Below, one piece after another: positions 23,536-34,919 of a DNA stretch of 64,000 nucleotides. The DNA lies in contig JAJVDF010000018.1 of assembly GCA_022410635.1 (NCBI GenBank), positions 464,250-528,249 of the forward strand, written 5' to 3'. Position 1 is the stretch's first letter, and each line of letters opens with the position of its first letter. The notes beneath the pieces are model-generated. The model saw only the letters and a list, made by a program, of their open reading frames with translations. It did not search any database and was not told the origin of the DNA. Made by a program: the position numbers and the translations under genes. The DNA comes from Tretioscincus oriximinensis. Taxonomy: Eukaryota > Chordata > Lepidosauria > Squamata > Gymnophthalmidae.

Positions 23536-24760
23536 ATGAGTCTGAAGTCCTTGGAATTTCATTAAACTTCAAACCTTAAAACAGTATACTAAGCAATACT
23601 ATCATTATCATAGTCATGATCACTGTCTCCACAAATATTCTCAATTATTATNTTTAAATTTTTATTTAGTAATAGGTAGACTTCCTTTTGCATTATGAGG
23701 AGTGACTCAAAACAATGCCAAAAATTCAGAGAAGGCAGGGGTGATTAGGTTAGAGATGGGATACATGGTGTCAAAATCCAGTGGTTACACATACTTTATA
23801 TCAAAGACAGATTCCAGGCAATGATATGGTAGAAAAGCACTTTGTGACCCATTTACAGACTAACTGCCTGCTAGCACTAATAATATTTTAAGTATGTTGC
23901 CCTTGGTTTTAATTTCGTGGATAATTATAGCGAGCATATGTCTGGGCCTTTCATTTCCACACTAGCACTGCTGGTAACATGTGTCCAACAATATGAGACC
24001 CTTTGCCAGCCAAATTTTCTCATCATCATTACTGACACCCAATACCTTTGCGCAAGCATGGGTTGCTACTTTTAGTGACAGGAAGGTAACAACATTCTAT
24101 GTGAACCAAAGGTAGTTGAGAAGTGTAGAAAGTATTTCAGTGAGTCAACTCAGTTTTTGCCATTTCCCTAAAGCATAGACATATTGTCTATGATCCAAAT
24201 CAGTCACATTTTAGACCTGAGCATTCAAAACCTCAGAAATAGGGGGTTCGCAAAAAATGTCTATCAGACAAAACCAAGTTACTGGACAGCTGCGACTATT
24301 GGGAGACTTCAAATCCATTGCCAAATTTCTAAGCCTTATTTAATATTCCCTAATTATTAATCCACTATTTATTTAAACTATTGGATTGTTTCCTGTCTCC
24401 TATCGTCTGTCCTGCAGTGAAGTTATAAGATTGTCATAGACCACACTTCCATGGTAACAGACAGTGGGACTGTACACAGTGGTCTGTGTTTTCCAGTCAG
24501 CAAAGAAGGAGGTTTTGGAAAGCAAATGCTTTCTTTCCCCCTTCATTTTATCAAAAGCCCTGTCTAATAATCTAAGCAAAAAGTTCAGCAGCCATTAATA
24601 CTACTGTGAAAGTTCAACCACTTTTACTACTTTTGACACATTCATGTATATCTTTGTGTTTAAATAAATAACACTTATCAAGCATTACTAAAATATAGTG
24701 CTTAGATTAATCTGATCATTTGTTCTACTACACACAGGAAAGCCAGAACATGGATTAGGA
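23536..24760. other. No recognisable feature
   Basis: AT-rich DNA with no repeat motif or plausible frame. Confidence 0.45.
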
Positions 24761-24883
24761 TATTTTGGCCTTCTTCTGTTGCAGACTGCCCAGGTGCAAT
24801 TGGTGGGTCACTGTGTGAGACAGAATGCTGGACTAGATGGGCTTTGGCCCAATTCACCAGGGCTGCTCTTACGTTCTTAAGAG
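24761..24883 (+). mobile_element. CR1/L3-type LINE 3' tail
   Basis: GCCTTCTTCTGTTGCAGACT, then CACTGTGTGAGACAGAATGC, then TGGACTAGATGGGCTTTGGC and a terminal TTACGTTCTTAAG. This tail recurs at 38.6, 39.2, 39.4, 41.3, 61.0 and (reversed) 63.0 kb. Confidence 0.8.
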
Positions 24884-25082
24884 TGGAAAAAAATCACATC
24901 AAAAATATGAAATTCAGGTCAAAGCATGTATGTCTTTTTCAACTGTACAGAATTACCAGAGGCAGCTGATGAAGGCAGCTATAGCCCAATGCCTCATGGC
25001 AAATTTGTTTTGTTTTGTTTTCTTTATATCCATGCTAATACAAATTCCCTTGGTTTTTTATTCATTACTTTTTTAAAAAAAT

Positions 25083-25140
25083 ATTACTTAGTTATTTATT
25101 TACATTTCTATACTGCCCTATACCTGCAGGTCTCCAGGCA
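25083..25140 (-). mobile_element. L2-type LINE 3' tail fragment
   Basis: TTAGTTATTTATTTACATTT followed by CTGCCCTATACCTGCAGGTC. This is the reversed terminus of the same L2-type family as the copies at 13355, 58745 and 62812, cut off by the adjacent MIR-like copy. Confidence 0.65.
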
Positions 25141-25147
25141 GTTAAGT

Positions 25148-25325
25148 AACACTGTGGCTACTTGAGAGCCAGAGAGAAGTCTCCTGGTTCAATTCTGTAT
25201 TTCTTCATGAAGCTGGTGAAGTTAGTCACAGTTCTTTAGAGCTCTCTCAGACCCACCTACTTCAAAAACTGTCTGTTGTGAAGAGACCAGAAGGTTATGT
25301 AAGCCACTTTGGTTGCACTCCCATT
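25148..25325 (+). mobile_element. MIR-like CORE-SINE
   Basis: A worn head with CTCCTGGTTCAATTCTGTAT, a CORE-like middle (GTTAGTCACAGTTCTTTAGA, CTCAGACCCACCTACTTC) and the L2-like tail (GTAAGCCACTTTGGTTGCAC). It is very similar to the copy at 34775. Confidence 0.7.
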
Positions 25326-25459
25326 AGAACTTTAAAAGGGAATGGAAAACAGATTTTATCGTTCCAAAATGAAAACGAAGTGAGGGCTTAATTTTACCTG
25401 AGCATTCCCTGAGCATTCATTCCACGTTAACATCTCAATTGCAGTGAGCTGAGAGTGCT

Positions 25460-25510
25460 CAATGAATCTCTTTCATTGGGCTAGAGTAGCCCAATGAAAG
25501 AGATTCATTG
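25460..25510. repeat. Perfect 24-bp inverted repeat with 3-nt spacer
   Basis: Left arm 25460-25483 begins CAATGAATCTCTTTCATTGG. Right arm 25487-25510 is its exact reverse complement over all 24 bases. The spacer is GAG. There are no mismatches, unlike every other inverted repeat in the window. Confidence 0.95.
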
Positions 25511-25724
25511 GGAGGGAGGGAAGCTGCTGAGCCTGGAGGGAATGCCAAACAAAAGAGCCCACAGCCCCCGCTCTCTCACAGCGACTGTGCAATTTTACCA
25601 CAAACTGTGGAGCAGAAACCTGTGGGGTGTATTTAGAGTGATGCTGCAGCACTTCTGAGCACTCAGAACAATGGACTTTGGCTTCTCAGTCATGCGCGTG
25701 TTAAGGGGCAATGGGAATGCAGCC

Positions 25725-25800
25725 TTTGATTCTCTTTGAGTTGACAAAAGTAAGGTATAAAAACCAACCCTTCTCCTCCTCCTTTCTTCTACTTCAAAAA
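25725..25800 (+). mobile_element. SINE 3' tail fragment
   Basis: TTCTCTTTGAGTTGACAAAA then AAGGTATAAAAACC and a TTCTCCTCCTCCTTTCTTCT tract. This is the L2-like tail and terminal microsatellite of the tRNA-headed or MIR-like SINEs. Head and body are missing. Confidence 0.55.
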
Positions 25801-25804
25801 GAAG

Positions 25805-28800
25805 ATGCAAAATTGCTGGCACATTTTCAAAATCCTAGAGGTGACACTTCTATCTGCAACTCCTTTGTGCAATTATCAGTACAAACTATACCTGCTTAAA
25901 TAATCTCTTCTGCACAACGAAAAACTCAGGAACCCTGTCCTCAATTCCATATGATAAACTATATGCAAAACATCTCAGGAAAAAAATCTTAACGGTAGTG
26001 CTCCATTTCATGTGCGTTAAATGTTATGCAAGTAATCTTACATGCTGCTTCCCATAATTATTTGGCATTGATAATTATGGTGGGACAGGCATCCCTCAAT
26101 GCAAAGATAGACTCCATCTTTTGTCAGGCTTCCCTTTTGTGTACAATATCTAACTAAGCCCCAGCCCATGAGTGCATACTTCACATTGCACCACAACTGA
26201 AAACCCCTTCGCCTGGACTAGTCAAGGCTACTGGTCTCCTGGAAGAATATTGTTTGCATTATCGTGTTAATCACCAGACTACTCCCCACCCTGACCACAA
26301 AGTTCACACAAACTTCAAGATTGACTTTGGATCTTCTGAGGGGCTTATTTCAATTATTGCACCTTGATACATCACCAAAATGTGTGCTGTGATGTTCCCA
26401 AATGGCTTCTGCATGTCTTCATGTTCTGGACTAGGGCCTTCTGATCTGCTGAACAGGGCTTCTTTGATTGGTTTTGCACTCTTTCTTTCACAAATGGATT
26501 GAACAAACAGGGCCCTGGACTCATAAAGTACAGTCACACATGGGTTATTGAGACTCCAAAGAGGTATTTGAGTGAACCTAATCAGGATTAATGGTGAAAA
26601 CAAAATACAGAAAGGATCTTAAATAATAAAACTCTTGGAAGTAACTTCCTTTCAGATTAACTTTTCTTACATGACTGCAGAAGATGAACTACGGCCATCA
26701 CCAAGGGCAAGAAATAACTGTAAATAGAAGGGAGGGAAGGAATTACATCTGCTGATGTTGTCAAACAGACAAATTACTATGAGAAGCAATAGTCCACTTA
26801 GTAGGGCTATAAAGATTTAAATGAACATCTTTGATTGTGTAAAGAATTCATTCATGTTTTAGGGAATATATATAACATCCATTCTAAATGTGTTTCGTTC
26901 TGAAGTTTTGATTTTTTTNAAAAAATAATTCAAGTGTCTAGTTCTGCATGTTACTATAACCACCTCTTTGATTCTAAAGAAGATAAGAATGATAACCCCA
27001 TTCAATTGCTCTAGAGGTTTTTGAGAATGGAATGGGTTCTCCTTGAGGAATGGTTTTGAACCGGAGCACTTGAAGAGCTTGAAATGATGTCTTAAAAAGG
27101 GTTGCTTTTAGAATGGAAGGTGGGTGGTCTACAANCTCTGAAAGATGGTCAGATTCTCCAGCTTCCATAGCTGCCTGTGTGCACTGAAATCAACCAAGGG
27201 ATTTTCAGATAGCAGCTGCTGGATTATGCTGCAATATTCCACTTAGTAGTCACCTGTTGTGCTATGTACAAATTGTGACAAGATTCAAAAGCTACTTTAA
27301 GTGAAGGGAAGATCCTTGAAAACTGCATAAACTACAAACTTTAAATACATAGATGATAACTAATAAGTTCTAAGGATGTGTTCACTAACACAAAAAATGG
27401 TTACAAAGCTTCTTGGAGATGGTAACATGTGGCATTAACATTCTCACCTCCACCTCTACGTCATGGATGTTCAAAGTGCATTTTCTAGCCTTTAATATGT
27501 ATTTGAAATGATATGGACACATTAAATACAGTAATTTTGAACCATTTCTAATCTTCAAATGGCTTTTCTAAGACTCTTACCACATTAAGATGTTGACTTG
27601 TATTCATTTCTTCCCACATGATACTCGTAGCATTTGAGAATGTAGGAAGGAAAAAATCTCTCTGCTACATTAACTTTTTAAAAGAAGCATCTAAAATAAT
27701 TCTACTTTTATTGTAGCTTTTATAGCAACCTCTCCTTAGCAATAAGAGCTTAGATGTCTTTTCCTGGTTTTTCAGGCATTTCATTGGACAGTGTCAGGAG
27801 CTTTGCAGTCCTCCTACCCTATCAGAGTCAAACTTCTCATTTCAAGCATAACGTCTGTACATTTGTGTTGCTCTCTAATTCACCCCAGGGATGCCCCTAG
27901 CTAAAAATCTTAAAATATCCTAACTTTTCAGTTTCAGAAGTAATATATATACTTCAAAAATCAAGCTAAACAAATAAACCTCTATCCAGCCTTGGCCCAA
28001 GCTCTCTCCATAGCCACAGTCACTTTCCAGCCCTTGTCAACAGCTGTTACAATAAATCCTTGAACTTGGGATATGTGTAATTAACAAAAGACAGAAATCA
28101 GTAAAAATATGTAGATCTCAATTATGAGAATCAGCAGTCTTGAAAATATATACTTCATTTTTTTCTTAAAAAGGGTCAAAGGTTAGAGAAGTTATATTTT
28201 AGGTTGAAAAACCAATGTTGTGCACGTTTGTTGAACTTTCTCCAATGCATACTTAAGATGCTGGGTTTTAGAGTTAAACTACTCTCTGGGATGAAATTGG
28301 TTGAATAGCATGCATTTGGCTACCTGCTGTGTACCACCTAGATGCACTGGAAAAATGTGGCTTCTCATTTTCTCTGTAAAGGATATTTACTATGAATCCA
28401 TTTCCATCAGGCTTTTTACCCAGGAATACTTGTTTAAGCTTCATTTGCACCAAATATTTTCCCTTTCCCTGATCTACAGTCTGTGACACTGACATTATCA
28501 ATTTTCAAGTACAACAAAGGAGGATAAACTGTCACTTTTAAGCTGAAGAATATGAATGTACTATGCCAAATGCCAAGAAATGACTAGGAGGCCATCTAAT
28601 ATATTGAGTTATCACAAGATAACTTCCAGACATCTTGAACATTTGAAATAGCTGTCAGAGTTACCATGTGGCCACTGCTTCTGATCATCATGCTTTGCCT
28701 TAGAACTAAAAGGTTGGCAGTCTGCCACNTATTCCAATTTCACATTTTCCCCTTTTCTGAAGCTCCCTCCTTTTCTATTATTAAAAACACATTGNAAAGT

Positions 28801-28822
28801 GTATCATAGATATAGATCAGCT
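25805..28822. other. No recognisable feature
   Basis: About 3 kb of AT-rich DNA without recognised repeats. The longest frame (26304-26603, minus, 99 codons) resembles no protein family I know. Confidence 0.45.
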
Positions 28823-28825
28823 TTT

Positions 28826-28921
28826 CCCCAATCTACTGTATTCCAGATGCTTTGGACTGCATTTCCCATCAGCCTCAGGAGTTATAGCCCACAAACACCT
28901 GGAGGTCACCAAAGGGCTGTA
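28826..28921. repeat. Fragment of a common amniote interspersed repeat
   Basis: TTCCAGATGCTTTGGACTGC followed by ATTTCCCATCAGCCTCAGGA is a diverged form of the 'ccagatgttttggactacaactcccatcagcc' sequence seen throughout reptile genomes. I do not know its class with confidence. Confidence 0.5.
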
Positions 28922-28924
28922 AAG

Positions 28925-30050
28925 CTATTTTTGATCAATTGCATTAGACGGTTCTTCTTTGCAGCGGTAAATGGGACAGTATCTGCCAATCAAGTTGGGT
29001 TCATTTTTCATTCATGCAACCATTTCTCAATATACTTTTAATTTGCTCCAGTAAGTTATAGCACACATGGATAGGTTTCAGAGCATGAGGTTAAAATGCC
29101 CCAAAACACCAGTCCCAATCTTGCTCTGAAACATGCCTTTACCTTTTACTTTTCAAAAATTTGTCTTGTTGCTAGCTTAATTATAGGTGTTCAAGCAAAA
29201 ATTGTGCACAGCATTGGGAGAGAGATTTGGATTTCAAAAAATTCTTGAAGCTCTAGGGGTTTGAAAAATGTCTTCCGCATTGTGCCCTAGTTGAGTAACT
29301 GGTTGCTGTAGCATTTTGTACTGTTTAGTTAAATTCCCATTCATTAAATTCCATATTTAATGTGAACCATTTGGTCGTGGATGACTGGTGTGGAGCTTGA
29401 AGAATTACATATCTTTTATAAAAAAATCTTGAAGATGGTGATTTGATTTTAGTTGTGGAATATATAGTGAAATTAAAATTATAATCAATCTGTAGATACC
29501 AGGGTGGATTTCTATGTAATTTGTCTTTAAATTCTGCAGCCAAACTATATAATCTGTTTTCTACAAGGATTCTTTCCAGGTGGTAACAAAATTGTAAAAC
29601 TATGCCACATGAAAATACTTTTCAAAATGCATACAAAAATATATTTATACTTTAAATTAGCTGGAGTGTAAAGTTACCCCATTTTACCAGTCAGGGTTAG
29701 CTGTTTATAATTATATGTGGTGAAGAGTAGCTGATATAACATTGTGGATTACAATCCAGCAAAACACAATTGCAAACAAGAGACACTTGGATCTTTTTAG
29801 GAAATACTATACCACAAGGATGTAAATCTCTATTGTTTTCTTCCTAATGCAATTTGTTTTTGACGTGTCTTTCTAAATGCTAAGTTTTTCAAATTCTTTT
29901 AACCTTGTTTTTAATAATCTTCTACAGAGCACTTAAGATTTTCCATTTTACGATTGGTGAAATATTAATGTTTAAAATAAATAACAATAAACTAGCAAAA
30001 GTCTACAAAAAATCTCATAATCTAGGGGNTTTATGTATGTTTTAATAGAA
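28925..30050. other. No recognisable feature
   Basis: AT-rich, with chance frames only. Confidence 0.45.
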
Positions 30051-30052
30051 CA

Positions 30053-30300
30053 ACTATTTATTTATTTATTCATTCATTTGCCTTTCTATATCATGCTGTA
30101 CCTGCTGGTCTCAGGGCAGATAACAGTAAAAACAAAATTAATATATTAAAACAACAATATCTGAATATAGGGAAAGGAGAGCTGTTTTTTCAGCCAAAGT
30201 CCAGGATAAAGAGGAGCATCTTCAAGAATTTTCTGAATGCATACAGAGATGCTGATTGGCCATCTTTGTATGCATGATTTTTAGGGGGAGTATGCAGTAT
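30053..30300 (-). mobile_element. L2-type element, 3' part
   Basis: Begins on the plus strand with (TTTA)n, then CTATATCATGCTGTACCTGC and TGGTCTCAGGGCAGA (reversed L2 3' end). Further in, CAGCCAAAGTCCAGGATAAA and a TTTTCTGAATGCATACAGAG block match the copy at 13355. Confidence 0.65.
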
Positions 30301-30451
30301 CAAGGGTCAGACTGTCCTCTAGTCTGGAGGCTGCATTTAGTGATAACCCAGTTTATCAGTCTTCCACTTTAATGTGCCTCATTCGTACCTTAAAGTATAT
30401 TCTGAGTTTTTTCTTTCTGTCACTTCCTGACATGTGATATTTGGGATAGAC

Positions 30452-30573
30452 GTTTACACCTTTAATGGCTATAGAAGAGAAGATTTTTCACCAGGTGCAG
30501 CTTCTTATTGCTGGTGCACCGGGGGGGGGGGGGACGGACCACTTTTTCAAAAACACCCATTAACGGTGTAAAA
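30452..30573. repeat. Foldback element with G13 run
   Basis: The arms GTTTACACCTTTAATGG (30452-30468) and CCATTAACGGTGTAAAA (30557-30573) are inverted with two mismatches. Inside is a second hairpin-like pair (CACCAGGTGC and GCTGGTGCACC) and a run of 13 G (30521-30533). The sequence running out of the right arm (TTTTATCTGGTTACCCT) recurs at 46342-46360. Confidence 0.55.
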
Positions 30574-30609
30574 TTTTATCCTGGATTTTATCTGGTTACC
30601 CTCCTCCAA

Positions 30610-33315
30610 CACAAATCTGGATAACTAGTCATCATGAAGACTTGTAACTTTGTCACTCATGAATTTGTTTCTTTTCATTCCATTCAATATTTTCCATTTA
30701 ATATATATTGTGATCATTAATTATACTTCAATTGTGAACTCTCTAGATTAAAAACTTTCCTTTTTTGAGTCAACTCATTTATTTCTATTTGTTATGCTGG
30801 TTCTGAGTCCTTGACAAGCATAGTGAAGGTGGTGAAACTGCTGCAGACAAGACCAAGAATTAANACTCTTCTTCAGTGTCCAAATGTCAACGGTCACCCA
30901 GGTGGTATTATAAACATGGGATAGTCTGTCATTATCTGTAAATAAAGGTTTATCCATTAACTGAACAAGCTTCTGCTTGGCCTGCTTTTCTTAACACTCA
31001 TCAGCAAGCTATCAAAAGGTGTCTGCAACAATTCCCTATTCAAATGTTGACATTTCCTGGATCATTCTCTTGCTCTTTCCTGCTAGGTTTGCAATATGTA
31101 AGAGATATAATTGCCACAGAATATTCTATTAATTTAATGGATTGCTTGGGTAAATGTCAAGAGTTTTAATGGCATCCACTGTTTTATTAAATATGTTAAT
31201 AGCTTTGTGATAACAAAGCATGCCAATTGAGATTTAAGTTGAAAGGTCAATTCTGGGCCTTTTGTTTGTCCAGCTGCATTGGTCAGATGAACAGCCGTAA
31301 GATACTGACTTTGAATACTAATACGCAGGGTTACATGTCCTTATGCTCCTCTTACATGCCCTCAAGGATGCCATGTCTGTGCTCAGTAAGCCCGCGGAAG
31401 GAAAAATACTAGGTTAGATTCGAAACTGGCATATTTTTGGAATTAAAAAAATGAGGTATGAGGGGGAAGCTTAGGAAAAACTGGGTAATGTGTTCATTCT
31501 TTACTGGCATATTTCAAAGTTCCAGCTAAGAGAAAAGATTTTTTATTCCATATGTGTGGTTAAGATCAGCAAAAAGACAACAGAGGACTATAATACTGTT
31601 AAACTATTGAAATANTTTCCTTTCAATGGTTATATTATTTAAATTACAACTTAGTTCAGTCTAGAGGCCTAGACATTATTCATAATTTNCCTGCAGCCCT
31701 ATATTCACAGCTTCAGAAAATTGTTTCAGCAGGCTTAATTTTCACTACTGCTTCAAGAAAAGAAACCATGACTCCTATAGCCTACAGTTTATACTAATCC
31801 TTCTCCAGTGTATCTTGTATATGGCAGAACAGGACAACCACTGGATTCATTACATCTATTTCAGAATAGGTACTTGCTATGCATATACCGGTGAAGGTTA
31901 TGGCAGGCTTTGCCCAGGGATTGTTACCATCTGCATGTTAATGCAGATGGATGGTCCATTTCTGGGATATATTCTAGAATAAGGCCAAATGGGAAATGCC
32001 TGGGAGTCTGAAGCAGATTATATCTCTAACTCATAGTGTATTATAATACTTTGGAAACAAAAAAAANGTATGAATATGAGGTTTTCAACTAGCAGAACTG
32101 ACTTTGGGATAGCTGAAGTGCTCCAGCTAAGACCCCTTTCAGTAGGAATAAACCAACTGCAGCAGTCCATGGCCAGGTAAGGTAAATGCAAAAATAGCCC
32201 CCACGCTTGATATCAACAAGGCTGAACTTTCCTTAATTTTAAAAGCAAGCAAGATTAGCCTGGAGCAACCTACGTAGAATGAAGAATCATTAGAGATTAA
32301 TAAAATTAACAACCTAGAAATTATCTGTATAAATAGGATACACGTTTTAAGAACACTTGAAGTTTCTTTGTCATTAATTCAGAATCCGTGGCAAAGGGAC
32401 AGCAATGAGGTTATATCCATAGACCTTTTCCTGTGACTAAACATAACTTCTAGAGTGACAAATTGGTTTTATTTAGAAATAGTTCCACATGAACCAGGCT
32501 AGTTTATGGAATGCAGTTAGTTCAGTACCAAATTGACATCTTGAATTTCAAACTCTACAAGTTCCTCTGGTTTCTGCTGATNGGGTTCTAAATCCAGTCT
32601 GCATCCGCATTAAAGATATTTAGTGAGTTGGCAGCAACATCATGTAGAATTTGCCCATTTACTCATGGAGATTCAGCCATCCACTCGCTAAAAGGGATTT
32701 TTGTCCTGTTTTTTCTGTTTGCTTATTTCTTTCGATTCAGCAGGGTATCTGAAAAAATGTTTCAGCAGATTCTTCCTTATGATGCCTTGGGTCATTGGCT
32801 CCCTGGTCACAGAGAATGCTGGGTAGTAAAGCAAGCACAGCAATGACTTCCGGGTCTTTTGGACAGAGAGGGAACTGCGAGAAAGATTGGAGATAAATGG
32901 GGACATACTTGCAAATGTGTTGTTTTGCTTTTTAAATTAATACCGATTTAAAATTTGTAATGGGGAAGCAGCCATAGTCCTTTCTGCATATCCTTGGTAT
33001 GCTGACTATAACAAACCTCTTGTTACTGCTGCTTGCTGCTCTGAGTGAAGATACACAAGCACAGATCACCTCAAGCAAGATTAAGAGCCATCACACATTT
33101 CCCACAGGGATGGTTCCAAGTGAATCATAAGAATGTGTCATCCTCACTGTAATCAGCTGTTTTTAGACAGGTTCTTCAGGCTCGAAGATACAAATTTCAA
33201 TTTTCACCCCATCCATCTCACCCCATGTGATATCCCCTTGCCCAATTGTGGTGAAAGATGGATGGAACCACAAAGAATATACAAGAAAGTCTGAACGTAG
33301 AGGAAGGACTTAGGC
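30610..33315. other. No recognisable gene
   Basis: AT-rich. At 31928-31951 there is a palindromic CCATCTGCATGTTAATGCAG stretch, and the surrounding 31890-31990 may be a worn small DNA element. Nothing else is recognisable. Confidence 0.4.
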
Positions 33316-33317
33316 TT

Positions 33318-33535
33318 TGCCCAGACAGGATCAATTATTCACTTGCAAGTCAAATTTCTGTTGCATTTGCCTCACCAGATTGTTATATAAAAAAGCAGAT
33401 TGTGGGATTTAAAGCTGGTTATCTGGATTATTTGTTTATTGGGAAATCCAATTGACAAACAACTACATAGGGTTATGGGGAAAAGACTGTGCTGCTTGGA
33501 TAATTCTGTGAGGGTGAGAGGTGAATGAATATTTG
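33318..33535 (+). repeat. Unclassified interspersed repeat, copy 2
   Basis: Second copy of the repeat at 1376-1590, same orientation, sharing CAAGTCAAATTTCT, TTTGCCTCACCAG, TTGTTATATA and GGTTATGG in order. No coding. Confidence 0.55.
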
Positions 33536-33539
33536 ACAT

Positions 33540-34770
33540 CAAACTAGCCAATAGCATTTTAGAGGAGGGACTACTATACTTCTTCTTGACAACTGGCAAG
33601 CAAAATAGCCAATGGGAGAGTGTGTCACTTGATAGGAAAATTCCACATGTCAGGAGGTGATAGAATGGCAAAACATAGACTATATTATAAAAATATAAAA
33701 TAATACCATTAAAAGTGAACCAGATTATCAGGACATTACAAAATAAACAAATGCCATGTGGAAACAGCCTTAGAATGACTGGACAGGAACGAGCCTGTTC
33801 CACATTCTATAAGCAAATGATTCCAACTATTCCGGTAGTGAAGTTAAGTGTGAGTTCTGTAAGTGTGGATTTGGCCTACCTATTAACATTGTACACATCT
33901 GCTGCTGCTATTAGTGAGAAGTGAAAAAAGGTACTTGGCAAAACAAAGCATTTTGAAAATAAATCAAAAGCTTCCTAAAACAATCCACTTTGTGAAACAT
34001 CTGGAAATCACTGATTTGAAAGTCTGTAATGAACAAACTATTTGCTCCAGAATATTTTCACTTAAATATACAAAATCATCTCAGAGGATGTGGTTTATGG
34101 ACTGCATCTCTTGGCCACAATTCTCATGCTTGGAATTTTACAAAATGCACAATATAAAACCTTTATCTTTTGCCTCCCTTGATTAGCATTTCAATGAAAT
34201 ACATTTAAGATAGTATTTTGCTAATAATATGAATAGGAAATTGATATGATATCTCCATCTCCTTCAATCTTCCCAGATTGAACCAGATTTTATGTAATAT
34301 CTTCCTTCTCAGATCTGAAAGAACTTCCAGATGAATACTGCAGCTATTCATACGCAAAGACTATCAAAAAGAACCAACACCCTAGTTAAGAATATGTATC
34401 AAAGGCTTATTCTACTTGGCAGGAAGGCAATCATTGGATTAGTTTGTGGTTTTTGTCTACTGAGACATCATCTCTAATTGCCTCATCTAATTACAGGAAA
34501 ATATTTCTTTCACTTGAAAATGATGACATTCTCAGAAATATTTCAACAGGTCAGCCAAAGAGTCAGAGTGAGCCTAAGCAGAAATTTGAGGATGTGTGTA
34601 GACTCACCCTACATCCTTTTTAATGGCCTTTGTACACTTACACTTCAAACCCAGAGAGTNGAAACATACACGCCTTCCAGTCCAGACCCCTCACTACAAT
34701 TGGGTGAGAATGGTTCATGCATGCTATGTGTCTAATGTGTGGGCCATTCTCTTATATCATGTGCCTGCAT
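33540..34770. other. No recognisable feature
   Basis: AT-rich. The 143-codon minus-strand frame ending near 33372 spans the repeat edge and is not protein-like. Confidence 0.45.
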
Positions 34771-34774
34771 CCTA

Positions 34775-34917
34775 TATCTCCCAACCATGGGGAGAATTGA
34801 GTCTCCTGGTTTGATTCCTCATTCTTCTATGAAGTCAGCTGGTTGACCTTGGGCCAGTCACAGTTCTTTAGAACTCTCAGACCCACCTACTTCACAGGAT
34901 GTCTGTTGTGGAGAAAG
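34775..34917 (+). mobile_element. MIR-like CORE-SINE
   Basis: GTCTCCTGGTTTGATTCCTC (B-box region), CTGGTTGACCTTGGGCCAGT (the CORE hallmark), CACAGTTCTTTAGAACTCTC and CCACCTACTTCACAGGATGT. The L2-like tail is missing. Start of the head uncertain. Confidence 0.75.
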
Positions 34918-34919
34918 CA

